Origin: Gigaspora margarita
Lineage: Eukaryota; Glomeromycota; Glomeromycetes; Diversisporales; Gigasporaceae
Assembly: GCA_009809945.1 (NCBI GenBank)
Contig: WTPW01000781.1
Span: forward strand, 164,432-228,431
Reading direction: 5' to 3'
DNA length: 64,000 nt
Shown: positions 24,227 through 36,699 of the stretch, in pieces
How the letters are laid out: each line of letters opens with the position of its first letter
How positions within the stretch are numbered: the first letter of the stretch is position 1
The notes under the pieces: generated by a model
The model's database searches: none
What the model saw: the letters and a program-made list of their open reading frames with translations, nothing else
What the model was told of the DNA's origin: nothing
Position numbers and translations under genes: made by a program

Positions 24227-24771
24227 ATACTCCAAGAGTGTTTTTACCAGTATATTTGGAAGAGAAGATGTGAGCTTGTCGCTGAATGGGAAAAGGCCCA
24301 AGGGATAAGTAGGTCTCGTAAACGTAAAAGACCGAACAGAAATGTTGACCAGGTGCGTAACATTGGAGTTGCAGGAAGAAATCAGGCTACGCTAAACTCA
24401 GAGTATGGAAAGCAAGCCTCAGAAGATCAAACGAAAGCGGTTAAAGAGCTTGCACGGGGAGCAGTTTTTTCGCAGATTTCAAGCTCGATTCCACCAACAT
24501 AGTGGACTAAGTATTAAATGTGTGTTTTTTTTTTAAAAAATCATTAAGGTAACTGGGTACCTCGTTATATTCAGAAGATTTACATATGACAAAAGTGCAT
24601 TGTAGCTTCTGTCTGACAAACACCAGTGCGACAATCATACTTGGGCACTATTTGAGTAAGCCGGGTATTGGCCTATTTTAAATTTAGATAGTTTTTCTTT
24701 GTAATATGTAAACATAATGCAAAATATCTAATAAATATAGAGCAGATTGTCAAAGGGAAAAAAAAAAAAAA
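24227..24771 (+). mobile_element. 5'-truncated LINE, 3' end with tail
   Basis: An open reading tail encodes ILQECFYQYIWKRRC, then VAEWEKAQGISRSRKRKRP and GVAGRNQATLNSEYG, ending in a TAG at about 24500. This is the pattern of the C-terminus of a LINE reverse-transcriptase protein. A 3' untranslated part follows to a short A tail. An exact 15-bp target duplication TTTGTCATGGTTTAG lies at 24212-24226 and 24772-24786. Only the last about 90 codons are present. Confidence 0.92.
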
Positions 24772-27347
24772 TTTGTCATGGTTTAGTTCACCGTAGTCAA
24801 GCTTCAGCAATTAAGTTTTCTGAGTTGAGTTTCGCCAAGTCAAATTTTGCCAGGTCAAGTTTGTTTGTCAATTTTTGTCTTGGTCAGGTGTCAAGTTTCT
24901 TTGAGGTCTTTTGCTTGCTAGAGTTAGGTTTCTCTGGGTCAAATTTTCTGAGTCAATTTCTCTATGTTAGGTTTCTTTAGAATAAGGTCTTCCTCCAAGA
25001 CCGGTTTATAGTAAGTTTTTATTCTACTATTTAAAACGAAAGGAATATTTATAGTATTATTTGCAATTACTAATCATTTTTATCTAAAAAAATAAAAAAG
25101 GCAAAATTTATACAAAAATGCTCACCAAGAACTTGGTTCCTTGTTTAATTATTGGTTGTACAAATACCAATGTTCAATTTCATATAATTACAGTGCTTGC
25201 TTATGAAAAATCCCAAAGGAAACAAACATTAGAAGTGTATCCTTACTTTGAGATTGGGAAACAATTATACTATCCACATTATTGCAAACTTGTAGAGCCA
25301 TATGTCAAACAAGTTTGACCCAAAAATGTACTAGAGCCAATATCAATAAACCCCTAATCAAACGATTCAATTAATGTATTTTATTTAATTTTTTTTTATA
25401 ATTATTTTATTTCATATTTATGTATTTTTTATTATTTAAAAATAGAATACATTCACTTCAAGTATAGATATGCTAACCAAAGCATTATGCCATTAACAAT
25501 AGTGGGAATGTACTAATTTGGAATTGAATCTAGTAAATTTTGAACAAATGATTGTCACAGATCATAATTTAAAATGAAATCTATATTTTTTACTTAACAT
25601 GCTAACCTTCTAAAACCCACTAATACTTGTTTATTATAACTTTTTTTAAAACTAAACCCTAACCCTAACCTCTAACTCTAAAAAATACACTTCAAAAAAA
25701 AATTAGTTTTCTAGATTTTATACTATAATTTCATTTTAATCTGAATTTAATTAACCATTAATCCGGGTCTTAAGGGTTTTTTTAATTCCATAACAGAAGC
25801 AATTATTCTAAAGAATGCTCAGCTTATAGTATAAGCAAAGCTAAAAAATTGATAGTTGGATTGTGTATTTAATTGCAGATTTATGCAACAAATTTGTAAA
25901 CCAGCACAAATTAGAAGTAGAATTATATTTGCAAGCATCAGGTGCAATGTAGAAGGCTATTGATACAATATCAAGCCTTGGATATTCAACATGTACCAAA
26001 ACCGTAGATATATATTAAAAAAAATTTAAAAAGAGTATTCGGCAAAAATTGACAATTATTTTTTAGAACATGTAATATAAAATTGTATTTTATTAATATA
26101 TTAAAATATATTTATTAAAATAAATCGTATATATTTATAATAGAATAATTTTCATATTTATAGCATTGATAACTATCACTCTAGTTATGAAAACCATAGG
26201 CCTGATACGGTATCTACTTCAACGGCAAACCATTTTGCTACTTGTATAGCAAAACTAATTATAGAGTATCCCTCTGTACTGCTTGTATTTAATGAAGTAT
26301 CAATCCACAACCTAGCAAATATAGAGGCGCCAAGAATTTGTTGGTACTTGCTTAATTGATATGTGGGAATATTTGATATTTTATACTCAGATTATCAGAA
26401 ACTACAAGGTCATATAGAAAGTAATAATTTTAATAATTTTGATCCAATTGAACTGTTAATAATACACAGTTATGCGGATAATATTGAGAAACGTAAGGAA
26501 AAGCGATCAATAAAAGGGCTTCAACTCTTAGGATTTAAGGAACAAAATTATGTTAGTGTATTAAAATTTATATTATTGATAAATTACAAGATACAATATT
26601 TGAATGGGCGAGTTGCGCCAGTTGTCGCGGACTGGCCTGGCCAAATTTTTATAAGAAAAGCTTTATACATACAAACGTTACCTGCTTTACGATCTTTATT
26701 TCCACAACAAATCGAGTCTTTTTTGACTATTTTAGGCCCACTTCTCATATCGCTTAACAGTAGCAAGCAGGCGATTATAATATATTACGCATTTTTTGAA
26801 ATTTTGTTCCATTTCATATTTGGCAAAAATAAAAAATTAGCCAAAAAAACCTCGTCTTTGGCAAGTAAACCTTTTGTTAGAACTCATACAAAATAGCTGA
26901 TCAAAAATCAAAAACAAAATTATTGAAAATTTTGGATGAGCATGCAAAAACGTTGAGTATCGAGCTATAGTAGATCTGCTTGACAATTTAGTCCCAGCAA
27001 CACTTGACGTTTATGCAATTCTGTTTTGATCAGGTTAATTTAGTGAATATGTAGAAGCAATTTTCTATATTTGAACATTCGCTTTGCACTAGAAGCGAAA
27101 GAATTACAACAAAGCGCTTCTTGTATTTCTATCAGATGTATTTTACTAGAGCGATACTAACTATCCTTTTTTAAATATATTACAGAATCATTTAACATGC
27201 TTTAAATATTACTATGCAGAAAACGTACATAGTAAAATTAGAGCCAATACATCCAAAAATGCATCAGTAGATAGCATTATTAAGCAAGCCTACTTTATTA
27301 TGAATCACAATCCTATATTTAAAAACACCTATTGCAAAACATGACGG

Positions 27348-27627
27348 CAGTGTTATCACGGGACAGCCTTGGACAATGACTTGGACAATCTTGGACAATT
27401 TGGGACAATTAAATAAAGTAAAATTACTTAAAATTTTATTAAGATAACCTATTTTAATTTTAACTGGAATGTGTTCAGCACATAAAAAAATATATAGATA
27501 TATATTTTTTAGATAGATTTATTAATTATTAAAGCCTGGACAAGCTTTGGACAATCTTGGACGTTTGGACAATTTTGGATGTGGACAAGCCAAAAAAGGC
27601 TGTGGACAGCCAAAACGTACAACACTG
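27348..27627. mobile_element. hAT-type MITE, copy 1 of CAGTGTTRT family
   Basis: A 280-bp element with ends CAGTGTTATCACGGGACAGC and the inverse ACAACACTG, flanked by an exact 8-bp duplication CATGACGG (27340-27347 and 27628-27635). The interior has repeated TTGGACAAT words. It interrupts the RING-finger family pseudogene. Confidence 0.95.
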
Positions 27628-27882
27628 CATGACGGTACCCATATACTAAAAAGACATTGGACTTTTTATATAATAAAATGGCACTTTTTCTTGTACAACA
27701 TTTCCAATCCATTTTTTAAAATCGCAAAAAAAGCATTCCAAGATCTAATAAAGATAAAAAAAAAAAAACTACCAACTACTTACTATCTTACTACTTTAGA
27801 AAAAGATATAAATTTATGTCAACTCCCAACGGCTTATAGTACAGCATATTCTCTACATTCAGGATTATGTGATTCTTGTAGG

Positions 27883-28151
27883 CAGTGTTGTCACGAGACA
27901 GCTTTGGACAATGATTTGAACAATTTTGAACAATTAAATAAAGTAAAATTACTTAAAATTTTATTAAGATAACCTATTTTAAATTTAACTAGAATGTGTT
28001 CAGCACCTAAAAAAATATATAGTTATATAATTTTTAGATAGATTTATTAATTATTAAAGCCTGGACAAGCTTTGAACAATCTTGGACATTTGAACAATTT
28101 TGGACATAGAATGCCAAAAAAGGCTATGGACAGCCAAAATGTACAACACTG
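27883..28151. mobile_element. hAT-type MITE, copy 2 of CAGTGTTRT family
   Basis: A 269-bp sister of the element 255 bp upstream, in the same orientation. It starts CAGTGTTGTCACGAGACAGC, ends in ACAACACTG, and has an exact 8-bp duplication CTTGTAGG (27875-27882 and 28152-28159). It lies inside the first Cys pair of the RING-like finger, so that motif is contiguous only if the insert is ignored. Confidence 0.95.
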
Positions 28152-28438
28152 CTTGTAGGTATTCACTTGTCGATAATAATGCTATGGTATTTGTTTGTAG
28201 CCATAGTTATCATAATAACTGTTATAATGGAAAATGCAAATATTGTGTAGAGTTTTATAAAAAAGAAATTTTCAAAAATGTTCAAAAATTTTTAAACTGA
28301 ATCGAAAAAAGAGCAGATACACTTACTAAAGAAGACTTTGATGATGATAATGATATAGAAAATGTTGATGAAGAATCTGAGAAGATAGAAGAAGTTGATA
28401 TTTCACCCAAGTTAATAGAGAAAATGAATCAAAAAGAG

Positions 28439-29022
28439 TAGGGATGTTAAGTGGTTCAGGTGAACCGGGTTCAAACCCGGTTCAAACTAGTTTTTTTAGT
28501 AGTTCGTTCAGAGAAAAATTAACTAGTAGTTTCTGAACCAGTTTCATAACCTTAGTTCATAACTTGGTTTATAAATCTAGATTATAAACTTAATTTATAT
28601 AACTAGTTTAGAAACCCAGTTTATGAACTAGTAGTTCAACCTACTTAAAATAACAAACGTATCGTATAAGTTCATATACAAGATCCCCGAAATAGTAGAC
28701 CCACTATGAATCAAACCCGGGTCTGTAATATAGATAAAGATTTTGGTAATAGTTAAATTAGTAAGTATCGATATTTGAAGAAAATATAAAAAAAAATTAT
28801 TTTAATTTTATATTTAAAATTAAATAAACTTGGTTCATAAACTCGAGCTTGAACTTAAAGCTGACCCATAGTTTATGCTTTGAGTTTATGAACTCAAGTT
28901 CAAACTCAAGTTTAACCTTTAAAGTTCAACTAAAGTTCATAAACTTCAGTTCAGTTCGTTTTTTCTTTGAACTTCTTGGGACTGAACCAGAACCGGACTG
29001 AACGAACCACTTAACATCCCTA
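28439..29022. mobile_element. hAT-type MITE (TAGGGATGTTAAGTGGTTC ends)
   Basis: A 584-bp element with 19-bp inverted ends TAGGGATGTTAAGTGGTTC and an exact 8-bp duplication AAAAAGAG (28431-28438 and 29023-29030). The interior is made of GGTTCA/TGAACC words in both orientations. It lies after the acidic tail of the RING-family pseudogene. Confidence 0.95.
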
Positions 29023-29604
29023 AAAAAGAGCATTGGTAAATATTTTTTTAAAAAAAAAAAAAATACGAAGAATTACTTCAGATTTAACTAAATCATTGGA
29101 TATTGAACCGAATAATACAAAACTTATCAAATAATACTGTATATACAGTATATATGAAAAAAAACATTTAAATAATTAAATTTTAAATCAAATAATGAAC
29201 TTGCTTTAAATTTTCATAAATGCTGTACCAATATTAATAATTGTATACTTGCCTGCGAATGCTTTGCTTAAAGTAGAATTAATTGCAGAAGAGCAAGTTA
29301 TTACTGGTTATTATTATCTTGTTAAGGAAAACCTACATCTAACAGAAGTCTCACAGATCGTTAGATGCGTTAGATGTGTTTGAATAAACTGTTTAACTTG
29401 CAGCCATATAATACCCTGGTAAAGTTTTGTAAAAATTGGTCAATTTTTTGATTAGTAGTCATATGATATGCCCATATTTCATATATTTTTGATATGTAAA
29501 ATCTTGTATGCATAAATCGATCTTCTGTCATGCTTGAGTTGACTCACCCAATTTTATATGTAAATTTATACAAAAAAATTATTTAAATTGCATTTATTTA
29601 AAAA

Positions 29605-30890
29605 TATATGTATAAAAGTCTCTTTAAATTTTAAATATATATTCATTGGCATTTAATACTCTTTTGTTCAAAGTTTTAGTTCTTAATTTTAAGCAGAAAG
29701 CTAAAAATCTTCTACAATATTCTAATATTCTTTAAGTCAAATAAGTGACTCACTCTATATAATAATATAATTGGTCAAAATAATCTTTTGAAAATATGAA
29801 AGATGCTATTAAGTAAAGGCTTTTTGTGTCTAATTGAAAGTTAAAGAGGAGCTTCTTTTGATTCTAATGGTAGTTAAATCATCAAAATTGACTTGATAGA
29901 ACCCAAGATACTTGGGATCAAAGAAGAGAACATAAGGATCTGCAAATTTATTGTTATACAAAGTATAATACTTTGTATAATAGTGAATTTGCAAATCTTT
30001 GTGTTCTCTTCTTTGATCCCAAGTATCTTGGGTTTTACCAAGCTAATTTTGATGATTTAACTACTATTAGAATCAGAAGAAGCTTCTCTTTAACTTTCAA
30101 TTAGAGCACAAGAAGCCTTTACTTAATAGCATCTTTCATATTTTCAAAAGATTATTTTAGTCAATTATATTATTTTATAGGGTGAGTCACTCATTTGACT
30201 TACCGTACGTGTCCGAAAATAAGCTACCTTTTTTGGACGATTTTGGACACAAAAAATCCGGGGTAGCTTATTTTCGGATAAAATCGATTTTTGGTCAATC
30301 GGCAATAGTTGTTACATAGTAAAGTCCAAATTCTACTATGTAAATCTGTTATTAGCGCTTAAGTAAACATATTTGGAAGACTAAACTACATCTATCCTGA
30401 AATTTTCATCAGAATTAGAGTACTTTTCATTATTTGACTTTTAATTTTTACGTTCAACGAATATATTTTGCTAATAAAATTTTAATCTCTTCGTTGAACG
30501 TAAAAATTAAAATCCAATTAATAAAAAGTTCTTCAATTTCGTTGAAAATTTTAGTGTATATGTATTTTTATCTTCTGAATAAGTTTACTTAAGCGACTTT
30601 AATCGATTTGCTTAGTAAAATATGGACTTTACTATGTAGCAACTTTCGTCGATCGTGAGGTAGCTTATTTTCGGGTCAAAGACGTTTTTACGTTTCTTGA
30701 CCAAAAGAGGGGGCAGCTTATTTTTGGAGGTAGCTTATTTTCGGCAATATACAGTAAAGAACATAGTAAAGAATTGGTCAACTTTAGTGAAAGATTTTCA
30801 GCCTCCTGCTCAAAATTAAGAACTAAAACTTTAAACAAAAGAGTACTAAATACCAAAGAATATATATTTAAAATTTAAAGATTCGTCTAT
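29605..30890. repeat. Large foldback repeat hosting a MITE
   Basis: Two inverted arms of about 330-360 bp meet near 29975 (palindromic TATACAAAGTATAATACTTT centre). The inner about 230 bp are almost perfect; the outer part, with AGTTTTAGTTCTTAATTTT and its inverse at 30805-30830, is more diverged. The right arm is split by the MITE at 30201-30758. Confidence 0.88.
30201..30758. mobile_element. TA-flanked mariner-like MITE, long subfamily
   Basis: Ends TACCGTACGTGTCCGAAAAT and inverse ATTTTCGGCAATATACAGTA. Near-palindromic interior around TTCAACGAAT. TA duplication. Inserted in the right arm of a large foldback; the left arm shows the uninterrupted TTCTTTAAGTC site. Confidence 0.92.
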
Positions 30891-31010
30891 TTAAAAAAAG
30901 TATTAAAAATTTTGGGGTTTAAGTAAAATAGATCATAAACAATTTCAGGAAAATTTTTTAATTTCGGGTCCCAAAACCCAAAATAATGTTGTCATCATGT
31001 AAAGTTAGAG
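30891..31010. repeat. Partial copy of the GGGTTTTGGG foldback
   Basis: The sequence around GGGTCCCAAAACCCAAAATA matches the right arm of the foldback at 38964-39445. Only one arm is present here. Confidence 0.7.
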
Positions 31011-31204
31011 TAGAAAGGTAGAAACCCAGACATCTCTAATATAGATCTTTTTTTTTTTAACAAATTGGTTCAAATTTGGTTAAAGATCCAAATTTAAATT
31101 TTAGCAAATTAAAGTCAATTTAGATAATAGTCACATTTTTAGTTTTGGCAAAATGGTTGAATTTTCATATTGTCAATTTATTTTTTGTCAAATTATTTCT
31201 TTTT

Positions 31205-34130
31205 TGAAGAGGATAAATAAAAAAGCTAACAATACTATTTACATGAAATTTTATTAAAACAATTAACTTTAAGTTACTAACAAAAGTTGTAAAATGAATC
31301 AAAAAAATATTAATTTATAAGATAACTTTTGACATTTTATTATTAAAATTTGTTTTTATGATCAAAATACATTTCAAAACATATGTAAAAAAGTAATTTA
31401 CTGTACAAAGAAATATTGAAATTTTTGAATAAAAGCTATTTTGAAACAAAAATTAAAACAAATAACTTAAAATTTTAGAAAATAAAAATTTATTTAGTTA
31501 TTTATCATTTTTAATAGTGCACAATAGCTTGTTTCATTCAAAAATACAAATATGGGAATCCAACTCTTTCTGACGATCCCTCGTACCAAAAATTTCAAGA
31601 AGACCAACCTATGAAAACTTTACATTTAACACATAAAATAGTAAATTGGCTCTACCAAATAAAGCCTACAGTGAGCGGCACTTGTCATTTAGAGGTAAAG
31701 TTCATAGACTACCTGCTGACAAGCTTAGAGTTTATCACTTACCGTTAGTAGACCTCTTGCTTGGCACTATTGAGCAAAGAAGTAGTGGGCACCGACCTAG
31801 AGTTTAGTTTTGAGATGTGTTATTATGCTGAGCGTAACTCCTACCAACTCCTTTCTATTTGGTACTTTCTCCGGTCATTTTCTCATTGCCTTTTGGAATT
31901 TTCAAAATTTCGCCAAAAAGTAGAAAATCTGGCTTACCCCCTCCTAAAGATCAGCAGTGTTTACTCCTTCCGAATTGGGAAAGCGCCTACCAAATTGGAT
32001 CAAGTCACGAGTGCGTTTTGGATTCATCTGGAACAAACAATGAATGACACGTGGACACGTAGAAACTGAACCGAATTGAAATTTTTTACGACGCATCCCA
32101 ACACTGCCGTAGTTCAAGTTTTAGTTTTAGTGTGTTACCTTTCTATCACTTCTTCTATATATGTAAATATAGTACTTTGGTAAAGCTATATGCTTTACGC
32201 AGTCTATATAATTTTTAAATTAGTTCTTATGAACGATGTCAATTTTATTTTACTTTTCTTTTTTCTTGTTTTGTCTATTCTCGTTTTATATTTGTTTTTT
32301 GTTGGATTTCGTGTAGGTTTTGTAGTAGTACCCCTTTTATATTTCCTTTTTTTCTAGAATAAAATTTATTCGTATGGGCCTGGATCTAATGTTCCTTGTC
32401 CTAGGGGCTAGGTAAGGAGGATTAAGGAAAGGTAGTAATGTTGACAAGCGTCCTTGAAATGTTGAGAGAAGAAAGAAGATAGGAAGACATTTAAGCTTGT
32501 CGCAAAAAAGAGAAAACCTTTTTGTTTTGGCTTTAAGTAGCTAGATAAAGCTTCCTACTCCTGCACCAATTTGGTGTCCGGGTAGTGCCGCAGGTCGCAC
32601 TTAGGTATCCATGGTATTTAGGTACCATCGAGATGGCCGGGTGATGCTAAACTTAAGTATTAATCGAGCGTTATGTAGGTACAATTGTAAATGCAAACAG
32701 AGTTAATAAAGTATTAGCGTGGCTGCTTATAGTGGGAAAAAAAAAATAGCTTGTTTCATTTGAACTTGTGAAAACCAAAGCAGGTACCATGATTATTCTG
32801 TTTTTATCAAAATTGGAAATTTTAAAAAATCTCGAATCTGAAAATAAAATTAAAAATCTAAGTATCTTCATCATTATTAATTCGTTTTTGATAAAATTTT
32901 AACTAAGTATAGCTGAATACTATATATTTTAACTTACTTAGTAGTATTTTTTAAAGGTTTTATTTTGAAAAGTCCTTTTAGAAGCATTTGAAGTTTAGAG
33001 AAAAACTTGTAAAAATGTATATATTTGAATTAACAAAAACATTAATATCTTCATAAGTTTTTAATATTTTTCATGAAATTTGAGACTCTACAAGTTGAAA
33101 ATATGCTTTTCAAGTCTTGTTATAAAATTTTTAGTTAGCTTAGTAAAATTTTTTGAAAATAATTGCTAGAAAAACTTTATAAAATTTTCGTTACAATCAA
33201 AATATGTTTTAAATCATTTTTAAAAAAATATATATGTTTTCTAATAAAAAAATGGCAACAATATGATTTAAACAAAATTTTATTAAAATAATAATAACAA
33301 AAAAAATTGTAGAATAAGCCAAAAAAATATGAGTTTCATAAGACGACTTTAACTATTTTATTAATAAAATTTTTTTGTTACAACTAAAATATGATTCAAA
33401 CCATATGTAAAAAATGATTTTTAAAGAAATATATACATTTTCTAATAAAATAAAAGCTAACAACACAATTTATGCGAAATTTTATTAAACAATCAAACTT
33501 TGTATTACTAACAAAAGTTGTAGAATGAGTAAAAAAAAATATTAGTTTCATTAGACAACTTTTGACATTTTATTATTAAAATTTTCCACTACAACCAAAA
33601 TATGTTTTAAAATGTATACAAAAAAGTGATCTACAAAGAAATATTAATATTATCAAATAAAAAAAAAGCTATTTTGAATAAAAATTAAACAAAATAACTC
33701 AAAATTTCAAAAAATAAATTTTATTTAGTTATCTATTGCTTTTAATAATGCACAGTAACTTGGTTCATTTGAACTTATAAAAATTAGGATAAGGTATCAT
33801 GATTTTTCCATTTTCAACAAAATTAAAAATTTTAGAATATTTTAAATCTGAAAATAAAATTAAATATCTAAATAGCTTCACCAATATTAATCTGTTTTTG
33901 ATAAAATTTTAAATAAGAATAGCTAAATACTATATATTTTAACTTACTTAGTAGCATTTTGAAGGTTTCATTTTGAGTAAGTCCTTCCAGAAGCATTTGA
34001 AGTTTAGAGAAAAACTTGTAAAAATATAAATATTCAAATTAACAAAAATGTTCATATATTCACGAGTTTTTAATATATTTTCATGAAATTTGAGAATATA
34101 CAAGTTAAAGTTATGCACTTCAAATTTAAT
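31205..34130. repeat. Duplicated AT-rich unit (~700 bp), one copy split by a LINE
   Basis: Copy 1 (31205-31538 continuing at 32761-33130) and copy 2 (about 33443-34130) share long stretches, for example AGAGAAAAACTTGTAAAAAT at 32997 and 34011 and TTTCATGAAATTTGAGA in both. A third partial unit lies at 33238-33442. No coding sense was found. Confidence 0.85.
31539..32744 (+). mobile_element. 5'-truncated LINE, 1.2 kb
   Basis: Bounded by an exact 16-bp duplication AATAGCTTGTTTCATT (31523-31538 and 32745-32760) with an A tail at the 3' end. The 5' part encodes a short open stretch with PSYQKFQEDQPMKTLHLTH, interrupted after about 60 codons. The 3' part is untranslated and less AT-rich. No reverse transcriptase is included. 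Overlapping open frames at 31761-32069 and 31859-32047 lie in the element and are not separate genes. Confidence 0.88.
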
Positions 34131-35189
34131 TAGTAAAAGTTTTAAAGTAATATAGTAGAATTTTTCACAAATTTTTGCCAAATATTATTGTATTGAGCTT
34201 AGTAAAGATTGACATATGTTATATTTCAATCAGCATAAATTTTAAAACAATATGTGTTAATTTTAAATTCAGAAGAATTGTAAAGGATATCAATATTTAC
34301 AATACAAAAGTATTTTAATAAATCTAGATATTATAATTTAGTTTTTAGCAAATTACTATAAGATTTCTATGTAATAATTCAACTTTTAGCAAATTTATTT
34401 GATTTTAGGAGTAGCAAAAACTTCTAAATTTATACAGATTAGTTATGATCTATATGAGAGATGTTTGGATCCTAGAAAGGTAAAAGAAAATAATAATAGA
34501 TAAAACTATAAATAATATGGTACAAAAAAAATAAGACTAAAAGATGAGTAAATAAAAACAAAAGATAAAAAAACTATAGTTTATATAAATAGATCAGTAT
34601 AAAGCAAGATAAAAAGTTCAAACAAATTAATGAGTTACAGAGTAGTACAAGTAGATAGAGAAAGAAATAGAATTAGAAACATCAATGGTAGTATACAAAA
34701 CTAAATCTAATCGATAAGACCAGAGCTTGTAGCAATCTTAATAGCTACATTAATTTCTTTAGAAAATGTTTAAGTAACAATAAGTACAGATAGTCAGATA
34801 GTGATTGATGCTATTAAAAAAGTTAACAAAACAGAAAAGCCAAGAGAATAGATAAAGTAGAGCAATCTAACTATTCTTTGCACAATTAAGGAGGTATATG
34901 CTCTAAAGAATCTTAAAGTACTGGTAGTATATAAAAAAATAAAAGTACATTCTGAAGAAAAAATAAATAATCTAGCAGATAAATTAGCAAAGCAAGGTGA
35001 AAACATTGAACTCAGTACTAATACTAAAGAAACTGCTATGAAAACCTTTATATATAGACCAAAGTAAAGAAATAAACTAATAGAGATACCATTTAGAACA
35101 TTAGTCAAAAAGCTATTGGGTACTATACAAAAAGTAGAGTTATCACTAGTAAAATGTAATAGTAATAAGCTTTATAAAAGTTGATTAAT

Positions 35190-35507
35190 TACTATATATT
35201 TCCAAAAATAAGCTACCTTTTTTGGGCCAAAAATTACACAAAAAAATGTGGGTAGCTTATTTTCAAATTGTTAAATTTTTTGAAAAATTGAAAAATGTAC
35301 TAATTAAAAGTTGTCCAAATAACGTAAAATTTTTACTGTAGATGTATTTTTGTGTTCAAAACAAGTTTACTTAATGGAACTTTTGAGGTTTATTTAGTAA
35401 AATTTGGACTTTTATATGTAGCAATTGCTAATGCGTTTTCTGAAATTTTTGAAAAAAATTAGAAGGTAGTTTATTTCAGAATAGCTTATTTTCAGGAATA
35501 TATGGTA
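35190..35507. mobile_element. TA-flanked mariner-like MITE, short subfamily
   Basis: Ends TACTATATATTTCCAAAAAT and inverse ATTTTCAGGAATATATGGTA bounded by TA. It interrupts an old LINE relic. Confidence 0.9.
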
Positions 35508-35960
35508 ATAAGAACTGGATAGTATTCAAAAAACTGCTAGCAAAAAATAAAAAGAGCCAAACCAGAACCACTTCAGAAATAATAGTAGAGTTTTAAAATT
35601 AAATTAATTAATCAAATTCTGCTAACTTTGAAAAAAAGGATGCATAAAATGCTAAATTTATACAAAGAAAAGGAATACAAGAAATATTGTACAAAAGTAG
35701 AGACAGCTGAACATCTAGTCATATGTATAAAAGATAAGCTACTATGGAATAAGAAAGAAAAGGAAATTATCAAGAATCTATAGTACAATCTAGACCCCAA
35801 AGTAAAAATGAGAATAAGCTAAAATCAGTACTAATTAAAGAAAGTAATAAAAAAATTGATAACTAACAATGCAAACTAGCAAAAGGGATCTTTGTAAAAA
35901 AAAAGAAAAGAAATCTGCAAGCTCTAGGATTATCAAAACAGACAGCAAATAAAGTTTCTA

Positions 35961-36302
35961 CAGTCAGACCTCCATAAATGCAATCTCCATAAATGCAATA
36001 CCTCCCTAAATGCACGTTTTTGTCTTGTTTGTAAAAAATATTTAGTCCTAAATGCACGTTCTATATTCTGTAAATGCACGTTCTTTCAAATAATTTTCTA
36101 TATCATGCTATCTCCCTAAATGCATGTAGCCAATTAAATTTTAGTATTTAAGATAAGTTATATAGTTTTTAGTAGAAGTTATACAAACTTGATAATCAAA
36201 TATTTAAAGCTGCAATTTAATTGGCTCTCTCTAAATGCAATACCTCCCTAAATGCATGTTGTAGTCTTGTCTGTACACGTTGCATTTATAGAGGTTTGAC
36301 TA
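35961..36302. mobile_element. Pogo/Tc1-type MITE (CAGTCARACCT ends)
   Basis: A 342-bp element with ends CAGTCAGACCTCCATAAATG and inverse CATTTATAGAGGTTTGACTA, flanked by TA (35959-35960 and 36303-36304). The ends look like the CAGTC..CCTCTATAA ends common to pogo/Tc1 elements. Subterminal CTAAATGCA repeats fill both arms. Confidence 0.88.
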
Positions 36303-36699
36303 TATTAAGGTTTATAGATATTTGGCTTTTAGTATTCCAAAATAAAGTATGTGCTAGTAGATATAACTAGTAAATAAATAAAAGCAAGAAGAGAATATCT
36401 TCAACAAGCTAAAGAGAATTAAGAAAAACAGAAAAGAGGCAAAAAAAAACAGTTAAACCAAAAGTAAGGTAATTAAGAAAGAGCTAGTAAGTACTATAGT
36501 ACTAAAGAAAAAAAAAAGATAATAAAGTTATATAGATCTTGTCTAAAAGAATATAATTAAATAATTGGAAAGTTAGGTAACAAAAGAGGTTACTAAAAGT
36601 TGAAATAAAGTATAAGTAAGTCATGACAAACAGCAAATTCTGGCTTATTAAATGCAGTTCAAGATCTTTTATTAAAGGCAAGAATAGCATTTAGACAGA

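Larger units (their letters stand above)
25118..29350 (+). pseudogene. Decayed copy of a large repetitive gene family with RING-like finger
   Basis: Segments of one protein can be followed in order on the + strand. An N-terminal Cys/His module lies at 25118-25318 (CLIIGC, HYC). A linker with LYLQASGA lies near 25930. A block at 26165-26360 carries RPDTVSTSTANHFATC and EAPRICWYLL. A core at 26363-26896 carries RVAPVVADWPGQIFIRK. A later block is at 27640-27880, and a C-terminal C-x2-C...C-x-H-x2-H-x2-C-x4-C-x2-C finger at about 27862-28240 precedes an acidic tail to about 28440. Stops and frameshifts interrupt it: a TGA near 26359, a stop after 26896, and others. Three hAT MITEs are inserted. 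The pattern recalls a protein family repeated many times in Rhizophagus; its function is unknown and it may be carried by a transposon. Downstream sequence to about 29350 may hold its last residues. Confidence 0.7.

Noticed and set aside
25655-25682. Telomere-like CTAACCCTAACC words (also near 50436)
   Set aside because: Only two or three units each; too short to mark a telomere or an internal telomeric tract.
28685-28760. Second tRNA-like segment with GGGTTTGATTC
   Set aside because: Box A is missing and the segment is inside a hAT MITE.
33238-34130. LTR-type retrotransposon suggested by the long direct repeats
   Set aside because: The repeats are tandem, diverged and noncoding, and lack primer sites or polyprotein sequence between them.
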